Assembly (NCBI RefSeq): GCF_029953595.1
Contig: NZ_CP124535.1
Coordinates: 2,202,001-2,266,000 of the forward strand
DNA from: Fuscovulum ytuae
GTDB lineage: Bacteria; Pseudomonadota; Alphaproteobacteria; Rhodobacterales; Rhodobacteraceae
DNA length: 64,000 nt
Direction: 5' to 3'
The notes beneath the pieces were generated by a model. The model did no database searches. It was not told the DNA's origin and worked only from the letters and a program-made list of their open reading frames with translations. Positions 51,753 to 59,711 of this stretch are shown here, piece after piece. The stretch's first letter is position 1, and each line of letters opens with the position of its first letter. Position numbers and translations under genes: made by a program.

Positions 51753-52649
51753 ATGAAGCACCTGCTTGCCATCCTTGCAGCCACCACCACCCTCGCCGGC
51801 GCCGCCCAGGCGCAGGACATCACCGAATTCAACATCGGCATTCTTGGCGGCGAAAACGCCCAGGACCGCCTGACCAATCAGGAATGCTTCCGCGCCAAAA
51901 TCGAAGAGACGCTAGGCGTCCCGGTCAAGCTCTTCGCTCCCGCCGATTACGACGGCGTGATCCAGGGCCTGCTCGGCGGCACGATCGACTACGCCTGGCT
52001 CGGCGCCTCGGCCTTTGCCAAGATCCACCTGACCGACCCGAATGCCGTGGAACTGAAGCTGACCAAGCAGAACATCGACGGCTCCACTGGCTACTACTCC
52101 ATCGGTTTCGCCCGTGCCGACTCGGGCATCACCTCGATCGAAGACGCCAAGGGCAAGGTCTTTGCCTTCGCCGACCCGAACTCCACCTCCGGCTATCTGG
52201 TGCCCGGCGCGGAACTGATCGCAACCTATGGCCCGTTGGAGCAGTATTTCTCCGAAGTGAAGATGTCGGGCGGCCACGAACAATCCATCGTTGGCGTCCA
52301 TAACGGCGACTTCGATGCCGCCGTGTCCTGGGCTGATGGTCTGGGCAACTGGGAAGACGGCTACAATTCCGGCGCCTTCCGCCGCGCCGCCGATGCGGGC
52401 CTTGTCGATATGAACAACCTTGTCGAAATCTGGCGCTCGAAGCTGATCCCCGAAGGCCCGATGGTCATCCGCTCCGCTCTGCCGCAAGAGGTGAAGGACA
52501 AGGTCACCACCCTGACCGCCGACCTGTGGGAAACCGATCCGGAATGCGCCTACAACGTCGCCGCGGGCGATGCCAAGGACTTCGTCCCGGTCGATCTGTC
52601 CGCCTATGAAGGCGTGCTGGCCGCGCGCAAGCTTCAGGAAGGCATGTAA
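51753..52649 (+). CDS. phnD: Phosphonate ABC transporter substrate-binding protein PhnD
   Basis: A 298-residue periplasmic receptor with signal peptide MKHLLAILAATTTLAGAAQA. Typical PhnD content: NIGILGGENAQDRLTNQECF, LFAPADYDGVIQGLLGGTIDYAWLGASAFA, STSGYLVPGAEL, EVKMSGGHEQSIVGVHNGDFDAAVSWADG. Binds alkyl- and aminoalkylphosphonates. A terminator-like hairpin follows, which would favour excess receptor over permease. Confidence 0.95.
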   Translation: MKHLLAILAATTTLAGAAQAQDITEFNIGILGGENAQDRLTNQECFRAKIEETLGVPVKLFAPADYDGVIQGLLGGTIDYAWLGASAFAKIHLTDPNAVELKLTKQNIDGSTGYYSIGFARADSGITSIEDAKGKVFAFADPNSTSGYLVPGAELIATYGPLEQYFSEVKMSGGHEQSIVGVHNGDFDAAVSWADGLGNWEDGYNSGAFRRAADAGLVDMNNLVEIWRSKLIPEGPMVIRSALPQEVKDKVTTLTADLWETDPECAYNVAAGDAKDFVPVDLSAYEGVLAARKLQEGM

Positions 52650-52665
52650 TCCTTCCCACCGCAAA

Positions 52666-52700
52666 ACCGGGCTGCCCATCGGGCGGCCCGGTCCTTTTTT
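52666..52700 (+). terminator. Intercistronic terminator/attenuator between phnD and phnE1
   Basis: Arms ACCGGGC (52666-52672) and GCCCGGT (52686-52692) with additional inner pairing, followed by CCTTTTTT. Because it lies within an operon, partial termination would lower permease expression relative to the receptor. Confidence 0.75.
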
Positions 52701-52709
52701 GGGGGTCTC

Positions 52710-53588
52710 ATGGTCGATATCGCATTCGGGCCGGAACCGGGGAAACGCCCCGATCTTTCCGTATCTTCAACCAGTTACCTAGAAATGGTCCGCCGCAAAC
52801 GCATGTATGGCGGTATCCTTCTGGTATTCTTCATCGCTCTCATGGCCTCAGGCTGGATGCTGGCCGAGGAACGCAATGCGGGCGATTTCTGGTCCGGCCT
52901 GCCGCAGGTGATCGACTTCCCCGCCGAGGTCCTTTCCGAGGCCTGGGCGAACCGCTCCAATATCGCGGGCTACGCATGGGAACATTTCCCGTCGCTGATC
53001 GAGACGATCAACATCGCCGCCGTTGCCACGCTTATGGGTGCGCTCGCGGCCATGTTCCTGTCGCTTCTGGCCACGCGCGGCCTTGCCCGTTGGCCTCGAC
53101 TGATCCCGGTTTTCCGCCGCATGATGGATGGCCTGCGCGCCATCCCCGAAATCGTCATCGCGCTTGTCCTGATCTACATCCTCGGCGGCGGCCCCGTCCC
53201 CGCCGTCATCGCCATCGCCCTGCATACGGGCGGCGCATTGGGCAAGCTCTTCTCTGAAGTCGCTGAAAACGCGGACACAAAACCCATCGAGGGCCTTGCC
53301 TCCGTCGGCGCGACATGGTCGCAGCGCATGTGGCTGGGCGTCATCCCGCAGGTCGCGCCGAACTGGCTCTCCTATGCCCTTTTGCGCTTTGAAATCAACA
53401 TCCGCGCCAGCGCCATCCTTGGCTTCGTGGGCGAAGGCGGCATCGGCAGCGACCTGAAAATCGCGATGCAATGGGGGCAGGGCCGCTATGACGAGGTGGT
53501 GGCAATCTTCCTGCTGCTGTTCATCACCATCGTCGTGATCGACCAGATCTCCGACCACTTCCGCCACAAGCTGGTAAAGGGGCACTGA
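52710..53588 (+). CDS. phnE: Phosphonate ABC transporter permease PhnE1
   Basis: A 292-residue permease with about six helices (ILLVFFIALMASGWML, NIAAVATLMGALAAMFLSLLATRG, AIPEIVIALVLIYILGGG, and others). The ATP-binding contact loop is ENADTKPIEGLASVGATWSQRM, and RASAILGFVGEGGIGSDLK is conserved. ATG at 52710. Works with phnE2, 3 bp after its stop. Confidence 0.93.
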   Translation: MVDIAFGPEPGKRPDLSVSSTSYLEMVRRKRMYGGILLVFFIALMASGWMLAEERNAGDFWSGLPQVIDFPAEVLSEAWANRSNIAGYAWEHFPSLIETINIAAVATLMGALAAMFLSLLATRGLARWPRLIPVFRRMMDGLRAIPEIVIALVLIYILGGGPVPAVIAIALHTGGALGKLFSEVAENADTKPIEGLASVGATWSQRMWLGVIPQVAPNWLSYALLRFEINIRASAILGFVGEGGIGSDLKIAMQWGQGRYDEVVAIFLLLFITIVVIDQISDHFRHKLVKGH

Positions 53589-53591
53589 CCC

Positions 53592-54917
53592 ATGACGATG
53601 ACCATGACCGATCCGACGCTTGCCCCGTCCATCCTGCGGAACATGCGCCGCAAGCGGCGTATCGCGCTGGCCATCCCTGCCGCGATCATCGCCTATCTGA
53701 TCTATGCGGCCATCAGCTTCGATATCGCCAGCCTCGCGCAGCGCGCGCGTTTTGATAATGCGGCGATCCTTCTGTCGGACTTCTGGTCGCACAAGACCCA
53801 TGTCACGCGCGACAACCGTTCAGGCGATGTCACCATCGCCATCGAAGGCGAAGGCAAAGGCACCTATCCCCAAGGCATGATGCCTGATTGGGTGACCATG
53901 GCCGATGGCGTCACCACCATCGACCTCGGCAATGGCCATGTCGTCACCTATGACGATGCGGGCGCGCGCTATGTCGTGCCGGGCTATGGCACGATCGACA
54001 TCCGTTCCGAAGGGGGGCGTCCGGTGATGACCGCGCCGGAACCCATCCCCGATTGGATCAGCGTGGCGCAGAACCGCATCGGCGTCACCACCGATGCCGG
54101 ACGCTTCAGCTTTTCCCGGTCCAAGGTGGAGACCTTCAAATATGAACCGGGATGGGAGCTATTCTTCTTCACCCTCGACAGCCCCTTCTACGGCAAATCC
54201 TTTGTCGAACTCGTCTCGCTTGCCACGGTGGGTGAGCGGGTCGACGAGAACCGCACGAATATCGGCTACATGATCGGCGAATTCTGGACCAACCGCATGT
54301 GGCGGCATGGCGATGTGGCCTGGGCGATCTTCGAGACGATGCTGATGGCCTTTCTCGGCACCTTTGCCGCCGCAATCGTGGCCCTGCCCCTGTCTTTCAT
54401 CGCGGCCCGCAACTTCATGCCACTGGGCATTTTTCGCGGCACCATCCGGCGCGTCTTCGATTTCGTCCGCGGTGTCGATGGTCTGATCTGGACGATCATC
54501 CTCTCGCGCGCCTTTGGGCCGGGGCCGATGACCGGGGCCATCGCCATCGCCATCACCGATGCGGGCAGCTTCGGTAAGACCTTCTCCGAGGCATTGGAAA
54601 ATATCGATGAAAAACAGGTCGAAGGCATCCGCTCCACCGGCGCGAACGCAACGCAGCGCGCGCGCTTTGGCGTCATCCCGCAACTGATGCCCGTGATTCT
54701 TGCGCAGGTTCTCTATTACCTCGAATCCAACACCCGCAGCGCCACCATCATCGGGGCCATCGTTGGTGGCGGCATCGGTCTGCTGCTGACGCAGGCCATC
54801 ATCACCCAGAAAGATTGGGAAGAGGTCGCCTATTACATGGTCCTCATCGTCCTGATGGTCATGGCGATGGACAGCTTCTCAGGCTGGCTGCGGCGCAAGC
54901 TCATCAAGGGCGAATGA
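53592..54917 (+). CDS. phnE: Phosphonate ABC transporter permease PhnE2 with extended periplasmic insert
   Basis: A 441-residue permease, unusually long. After the first helix (ALAIPAAIIAYLIYAAI) there is an extra domain of about 170 residues between roughly residue 40 and 215 (HKTHVTRDNRSGDVTIAIEG, TTIDLGNGHVVTYDDAG, FSFSRSKVETFKYEPGWEL), predicted to be periplasmic. The rest is a normal PhnE fold with ENIDEKQVEGIRSTGANATQRAR and SATIIGAIVGGGIG. Such an enlarged PhnE2 is known in alphaproteobacterial phn operons. Its stop overlaps the next start by ATGA. Confidence 0.9.
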   Translation: MTMTMTDPTLAPSILRNMRRKRRIALAIPAAIIAYLIYAAISFDIASLAQRARFDNAAILLSDFWSHKTHVTRDNRSGDVTIAIEGEGKGTYPQGMMPDWVTMADGVTTIDLGNGHVVTYDDAGARYVVPGYGTIDIRSEGGRPVMTAPEPIPDWISVAQNRIGVTTDAGRFSFSRSKVETFKYEPGWELFFFTLDSPFYGKSFVELVSLATVGERVDENRTNIGYMIGEFWTNRMWRHGDVAWAIFETMLMAFLGTFAAAIVALPLSFIAARNFMPLGIFRGTIRRVFDFVRGVDGLIWTIILSRAFGPGPMTGAIAIAITDAGSFGKTFSEALENIDEKQVEGIRSTGANATQRARFGVIPQLMPVILAQVLYYLESNTRSATIIGAIVGGGIGLLLTQAIITQKDWEEVAYYMVLIVLMVMAMDSFSGWLRRKLIKGE

Positions 54918-55540
54918 CCGCGATGCCGAAACTATCCCCCGATACGCCATTCCTGCATCCCGATGTGCAGGCCGTGAACTGCACCTTCGGCGCCTATGTT
55001 GAAATCGGACAAGGGTCGCGCCTGCAAAACACGACCTTCGAGGATTACGCCTATTGCGACCGGTTGGCCGACATCGCCAACACCACCGTCGGCCGCTTTT
55101 CCAACATCGCCGCGCTGACGCGCATCGGGCCGACGGATCACCCCTTCACCCATGCCGCGCAGCATCATTTCCTCTACCGTTCCAGCTATTACTGGGACGA
55201 TGTCGAAGATGACCCCACCTTCTTCGCCGCTCGCGCCGCACGGCGCACCACTTTGGGCGCGGATTGCTGGATCGGCCACGGTGCCATTATCAAACCCGAG
55301 GTGGCGGTTGGCATCGGGGCCATCATCGCCTCTGGCGCTGTCGTCACCCGTGACGTGGCCCCCTTCGCCATCGTGGCAGGCGTCCCGGCCGCCCCGATCC
55401 GCAGCCGCTTTACCCCGCAGATCATCGACCGCCTGCTTGCGCTGGCATGGTGGGATTGGGATCACGCCCGCCTGCGTGGAGCCTTGGCAGATTTCCGAAG
55501 CCTGAGGGCCGAAGAGTTTCTGGAACGCTACGGCGGCTGA
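54914..55540 (+). CDS. Hexapeptide-repeat transferase of the phn operon
   Basis: A 208-residue left-handed beta-helix acyltransferase-like protein (CAT/LpxA type). The coil residues appear as VNCTFGAYVEIGQGSRLQNTTFEDYAYC and TTLGADCWIGHGAIIKPEVAVGIGAIIASGAVVTRDVAPFAIVAGVPA, with a His in the PTDHPFTHAAQHH loop as possible catalyst. Transferases of this type occur in many phn operons and may acetylate aminoalkylphosphonates, as PhnO does. ATG at 54914 overlaps phnE2. Confidence 0.88.
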   Translation: MTAMPKLSPDTPFLHPDVQAVNCTFGAYVEIGQGSRLQNTTFEDYAYCDRLADIANTTVGRFSNIAALTRIGPTDHPFTHAAQHHFLYRSSYYWDDVEDDPTFFAARAARRTTLGADCWIGHGAIIKPEVAVGIGAIIASGAVVTRDVAPFAIVAGVPAAPIRSRFTPQIIDRLLALAWWDWDHARLRGALADFRSLRAEEFLERYGG

Positions 55541-55541
55541 T

Positions 55542-56726
55542 CTATTCCGCCGCCATCCGCGTCACCTGCGCCGCGCTGGCAAACCGCGCCGCCGCATCGC
55601 CCGACAGATGCGCAACGCGCCCACCCGCCAGCACCATCTCGATGGCCCGCGTATCCTTGTTCACGGCCACCAGATCGGCCCGCAACCCAGCCACCACCTC
55701 GCCCCGATCGGCAAGGCCAAGGATGCGCGCAGGCCCGCTTGATACCAGCCGCCACGCGGAAGCCAAAGGCAGGATGCCCTGATCGACAAGGGCCCAAACC
55801 GCCAATGGCAGCGCCGGAATATGGTAATCCGATACCAGCGCATCGCACAGCCCTTCGCGGATCAGGTCCACCGCTGCGATATTGCCCGCCTGCGATCCGC
55901 CGCGCACCACATTCGGCGCGCCCATCACCACAGGGTCACCCGCCGCCCGCGCCGCCGCCGCCGCCCTGCGCGCGGTGGGGAACTCTGCCACCTTCGCCCC
56001 GATCATGCGGTAAACCTCGCGCGTTTCGGCATCGGGATCATCATGGCTACCATAGGTCACGCCAAGCCGATCAAAGGCCGCAGCCAGCATGCACAAGGCG
56101 CGCGGCACATCCCGCGCCCGCGCCCGCGCCGCCTCCATCCGGGTCAGAAGCTGCACTTCCGTCAGCCCAGCCTTGCGTGCCCAATGGGCAAAACCATCGG
56201 GATTGGACCGATGCATCTGGAACCCTTCCTCCAGATGATCATTGAAGATCACATAGCCCACACGAAACCGTTCCACCGCCGCAATCAGGCGCGATGCCTG
56301 TTCCACCAGATGCGTCTCGGCCCGGATTTGCACCCGCAGATCAACCACCGCCGTCTCGCGGTGGTGCAGCACCGCCTCCATCAGGGCCTCAGCATGGTCC
56401 GGTCCACGAAAGCCGCCTTCCCAGCTCCAGCTTTGGGCAAGGAAGGCCGTCGTTACGCCATTCGCAGCCGCCTCCCGCTCGGTCGCGGCCAAGGCGACGG
56501 TCAGGGGAAAGGATGCCGTCGGGCGCGGAAAGACCTGCCGTTCAAACCCGTCGCCATGAAGGTCCACGATTCCCGGCAAAAGCCAGTAGCCGCGCAGGTC
56601 CACCTCAGGCAGGCCCGCCCCGTCGACGACCTGACCCAAGGCCACGCCCACCGGACGGTCCGCAAATCCGCGATCCGTCAGGACATCGGCACCGGTCAAG
56701 GAAAGCGCAGGCAGGAAGGACGGCAT
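55542..56726 (-). CDS. PhnM-like amidohydrolase, 'HGDxFERQ' type (cluster B)
   Basis: A 394-residue amidohydrolase. LLPGIVDLHGDGFERQVFPRP, FNDHLEEGFQ, YGSHDDPDAETREVYRMIG, GAPNVVRGGSQAGN and SDYHIP mirror the cluster A copy, and both differ from canonical PhnM at the HTDNLDK position. The stop lies 1 bp from that of the convergent hexapeptide transferase. ATG at 56726 follows AAGGTG; a GTG at 56735 is also in frame. It may be co-transcribed after phnF (64 bp gap). Confidence 0.83.
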   Translation of the reverse strand: MPSFLPALSLTGADVLTDRGFADRPVGVALGQVVDGAGLPEVDLRGYWLLPGIVDLHGDGFERQVFPRPTASFPLTVALAATEREAAANGVTTAFLAQSWSWEGGFRGPDHAEALMEAVLHHRETAVVDLRVQIRAETHLVEQASRLIAAVERFRVGYVIFNDHLEEGFQMHRSNPDGFAHWARKAGLTEVQLLTRMEAARARARDVPRALCMLAAAFDRLGVTYGSHDDPDAETREVYRMIGAKVAEFPTARRAAAAARAAGDPVVMGAPNVVRGGSQAGNIAAVDLIREGLCDALVSDYHIPALPLAVWALVDQGILPLASAWRLVSSGPARILGLADRGEVVAGLRADLVAVNKDTRAIEMVLAGGRVAHLSGDAAARFASAAQVTRMAAE

Positions 56727-56790
56727 GGGGAACACCTTCGGGTTGCAATTGGCTGTGGATAACCTCGGCCTGCAACGGCGGTGTGACAGG

Positions 56791-57501
56791 TCACCGTCCT
56801 TCTACGGTCAATGTCACACGATCCCCGGCAAACCATGTGATGCCGTATTCCACAGGCCGCCCCGTGCCATCGACATTCACCGCCACGCTGCGCAGCACCG
56901 GCGCCCCTTCGCGGATCTGCAGGGCAAGTGCCTGCACAGGCTTGGCCGCCTTGGCCGTGATGCGCGTGCTGTCGCGCGTGTAATCCGCTACGCCACAGGC
57001 CGCCAGCGCCGCCGTGATCGACCCCGTCTCTTCGATGACACGGGGCAGATCGGGCAGGGGTGCTGCTGGAAACACCGACCGGAACAAGGCAATGGGCTGG
57101 CCATCGGCCATCGACACACCCTCGATCACATGCACCGCGTCGCCGGGGGCAATCTGCAGGGGCGCGGCCTCTTCGGCATCCGAGCGGCGTGTTTCGATCC
57201 GTGTCAGTTTGCGCGATGGCGTCATCCCCGCCGCCGTCACCGCCTGATGGAACCGCACCCGCCGCCCCAGCGGATAATCCGCTGCCCGCCCGGTGACAAA
57301 GACCCCTGCCCCACGCCGCGCATGCACCAAACCGCGCGCCGCCATATCGGCCAGAGCATGGCGCACCGTATGCCGATTTACCCCGAACCGCGCCGAAAGC
57401 TCTGCCTCCGTCGGCAGCCGCCCGCCGGGCGGAAAGTGGCCCCGCCCGATCTCTGCCTCCAAGGCCACCGCGATCTCGCGCCAAAGCGCCGAACGGGCCA
57501 T
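56791..57501 (-). CDS. phnF: Phosphonate metabolism GntR-family regulator PhnF
   Basis: A 236-residue HutC-type regulator. Winged helix: LWREIAVALEAEIGRGHFPPGGRLPTEAELSARFGVNRHTVRHAL, then RGLVHARRGAGVFV; the UTRA domain spans about 80-236. Divergent from phnG, so it most likely controls phnG-phnN. Two tandem TTGTATAG half-sites in the intergenic region are candidate operators. Confidence 0.92.
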   Translation of the reverse strand: MARSALWREIAVALEAEIGRGHFPPGGRLPTEAELSARFGVNRHTVRHALADMAARGLVHARRGAGVFVTGRAADYPLGRRVRFHQAVTAAGMTPSRKLTRIETRRSDAEEAAPLQIAPGDAVHVIEGVSMADGQPIALFRSVFPAAPLPDLPRVIEETGSITAALAACGVADYTRDSTRITAKAAKPVQALALQIREGAPVLRSVAVNVDGTGRPVEYGITWFAGDRVTLTVEGR

Positions 57502-57510
57502 CCACCCCTC

Positions 57511-57539
57511 CTGTTACACAAGTTTCACCAAAGCGTCGT
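57511..57539 (+). promoter_or_regulatory. PHO-box-like array between phnF and phnG
   Basis: Half-sites CTGTTAC (57511), GTTTCAC (57522) and GCGTCGT (57533) at exact 11-bp spacing. The same spacing is seen ahead of both ABC clusters. About 50 bp before phnG. Confidence 0.55.
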
Positions 57540-57569
57540 GGTGCCGACTCTTTGGTTGATGTATGTAAT

Positions 57570-57585
57570 TTGTATAGTTGTATAG
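57570..57585. promoter_or_regulatory. Tandem TTGTATAG TTGTATAG, candidate PhnF operator
   Basis: Two identical 8-bp units without a gap, directly ahead of phnG (5-20 bp). The GTATA core is typical of HutC-subfamily sites, though those are usually inverted rather than direct repeats. Confidence 0.5.
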
Positions 57586-57589
57586 GATC

Positions 57590-58060
57590 ATGGACAAGTC
57601 CCGCCAGATGTCTAGCCCAGCCCCTTCTTACATGGCCCGCCCCGAATGGCTTGGCCTGCTCGCCCGGTCCAGACCCGCACATCTGGCCGCGCTGATGCCC
57701 GACCCCCTGCCCGACCACCATCTTTTGCGCGCCCCCGAAATCGGTGCCGTGATGCTGCGTGGCCGGGCAGGGGCAACCGGTTCCCCCTTCAATCTGGGCG
57801 AGATGACGGTGACGCGCTGCTCAATCCGCCTGCGCTGCGGGACGGTGGGGCATGGTTATGTGCAGAGCCGCGATAGGGCGCATGCCCTGCGCGCCGCCGC
57901 GCTTGATGCGCTGCTGCAAACGGATGCGGGGAAGGATCTGCAAAACACCATCCTCGCCCCTCTGACTCAGGCAGAGGCAGAGGCTCGGCAGACCCGTGCC
58001 GCCAAGGCCGCCGCCACCAAGGTGGAATTCTTCACTCTCGTTCGCGGAGAAGATGCATGA
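57590..58060 (+). CDS. phnG: C-P lyase subunit PhnG
   Basis: A core subunit of the PhnGHIJ complex. About 156 residues; the family block ARPEWLGLLARSRPAHLAALM, FNLGEMTVTRCSIRLRCGTVGHGYVQSRDRAHALRAAALDALLQ is clear. The start is uncertain: ATG at 57590, 57608 or 57632 are in frame, none with a good ribosome site (AGGA is only 2 bp from 57590). The E. coli protein length favours 57590-57608. Ends in an ATGA overlap with phnH. Confidence 0.9.
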   Translation: MDKSRQMSSPAPSYMARPEWLGLLARSRPAHLAALMPDPLPDHHLLRAPEIGAVMLRGRAGATGSPFNLGEMTVTRCSIRLRCGTVGHGYVQSRDRAHALRAAALDALLQTDAGKDLQNTILAPLTQAEAEARQTRAAKAAATKVEFFTLVRGEDA

Positions 58061-58629
58061 TTGCCCCCGATACCCTGTCCGGTGGCCTTGCCGATCCGGC
58101 GACAGATGCCGCCCGCGCCTTCCGTGCCTGCCTCACGGCGCTGTCGCGCCCCGGCACCATCGTGCCGCTGACTGGTGCGCAACCGCCCGCGCCGCTTTCT
58201 GTCGCGGCGGGCACGCTTCTCCTAACGCTGCTTGACCGAACGACCTCTGTCTTCCTCGCCCCGTCGCATGACACGCCAACCTTGCGTGACTGGATCACCT
58301 TCCACTGCGGCGCGCCTTTCGCAGCGGCAGAGGAGGCGACCTTCGCCCTCGGCACCTGGGCCGCACTTGACCCCGTCACACGCTTCGCCATCGGCCAGCC
58401 GGACTATCCAGACCGCGCCTGCACCCTGATCGTAGAATGCGACGCGCTCAGCCATGATGGCCCGCGCCTCTCCGGCCCCGGTATAAAAGGCAGCGTGCGC
58501 CTCTCCCTGCCCGAAACCGCAGCCTTCCGGGCCAATCGTGCGCTCTTCCCCCTTGGATTTGACACTTTTCTCACCGCTGGCGACCTGATCGCCGGCTTGC
58601 CCCGATCCACCATCGTAGGGGATGCCTGA
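58057..58629 (+). CDS. phnH: C-P lyase subunit PhnH
   Basis: A 190-residue subunit that resembles a PLP-fold domain without the cofactor site. It shows DAARAFRACLTALSRPGTIVPL, LLLTLLDRTTSVFLAP and GTWAALDPVTRFAIGQPDYPDRACTLIVE, ending with FPLGFDTFLTAGDLIAGLPRST. It is coupled to phnG and phnI by short overlaps (ATGA and TGATG). Confidence 0.93.
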   Translation: MIAPDTLSGGLADPATDAARAFRACLTALSRPGTIVPLTGAQPPAPLSVAAGTLLLTLLDRTTSVFLAPSHDTPTLRDWITFHCGAPFAAAEEATFALGTWAALDPVTRFAIGQPDYPDRACTLIVECDALSHDGPRLSGPGIKGSVRLSLPETAAFRANRALFPLGFDTFLTAGDLIAGLPRSTIVGDA

Positions 58630-59711
58630 TGTATGTCGCCGTCAAGGGTGGCGAACGCGCCATCGACAATGCCCATGCCTTCCTTGCCGAAGAACGCCGC
58701 GGCGACCCCGAGGTGGCCGAGATTGGCACCGACCAGATCCGCGAGCAGCTTCGCCTTGCCGTCAACCGCGTCATGGCCGAAGGCTCGCTCTATGACCCCG
58801 ACCTCGCCGCGCTGGCGATCAAGCAGGCCCGCGGTGATCTGATCGAGGCGGTCTTCCTGATCCGCGCCTATCGCACCACCCTGCCCCGCCTTGGCTATGC
58901 GAAACCAGTGGACACCGCGCAGATGGCCGTCACCCGGCGCATCAGCGCCACCTTCAAAGACGCGCCGGGGGGCCAGATCCTTGGCCCCACCTTCGACTAT
59001 ACCCACCGCCTGCTCGACTTCACCCTGATGGCGAATGGCGAGGCTCCAACTGCCCCGCTGGTCCCGGCAAAGCCCGGCGCCGTTCCTCACATCACGACCT
59101 TCCTGGGTCAGGATGGGCTGATCGAGGCGGCCCGTCCCGACGACACAGCGCCGTCCGACCTGACACGCGAACCGATGGAACTGCCCGCCTCGCGCGCAAC
59201 GCGCCTTCAGGCGATCACGCGAGGAGATGAGGGGTTCATCCTGTCACTCGCCTATTCTACGCAGCGCGGCTATGGCCGCACCCATGCCTTCGTGGGCGAA
59301 TTGCGGATCGGTATGGTCGCGGTCGAGATGGATATACCCGAACTCGGTTTCGCCATCTGCATCGGCGAGGTGGAGGTGACGGAATGCGAAACCGTCAACC
59401 AGTTCAAGGGATCGAAGACCGAACCCCCGCAATTCACCCGCGGCTATGGCCTGACCTTCGGCCAGAACGAACGCAAATCCATCGCGATGAGTCTTGTTGA
59501 TCGCGCCCTGCGCTGGAAGGAGTTGGGCGAAGACTTCACCGGTGCTCCCGCTCAGGATGAGGAATTCGTTCTGATGCATGCCGATAACGTGCAGGCGACG
59601 GGCTTTTTGGAACATATCAAGCTGCCGCATTACGTGGATTTCCAGAGCGAGTTGGAACTTATCCGCAAGCTGCGTGCCGAGGTCTTGGCGCAGCGGGAGG
59701 CGGCGGAATGA
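58629..59711 (+). CDS. phnI: C-P lyase subunit PhnI
   Basis: A 360-residue subunit; with ATP and PhnGHL it forms the triphosphate nucleoside phosphonate by displacing adenine. Begins MYVAVKGGERAIDNAH and continues with IGTDQIREQLRLAVNRVMAEGSLYD, LGPTFDYTHRLLDFTL and a late HADNVQATGFLEHIKLPHYVDF. Length is normal. Its end overlaps the DUF559 gene start by ATGA. Confidence 0.96.
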   Translation: MYVAVKGGERAIDNAHAFLAEERRGDPEVAEIGTDQIREQLRLAVNRVMAEGSLYDPDLAALAIKQARGDLIEAVFLIRAYRTTLPRLGYAKPVDTAQMAVTRRISATFKDAPGGQILGPTFDYTHRLLDFTLMANGEAPTAPLVPAKPGAVPHITTFLGQDGLIEAARPDDTAPSDLTREPMELPASRATRLQAITRGDEGFILSLAYSTQRGYGRTHAFVGELRIGMVAVEMDIPELGFAICIGEVEVTECETVNQFKGSKTEPPQFTRGYGLTFGQNERKSIAMSLVDRALRWKELGEDFTGAPAQDEEFVLMHADNVQATGFLEHIKLPHYVDFQSELELIRKLRAEVLAQREAAE

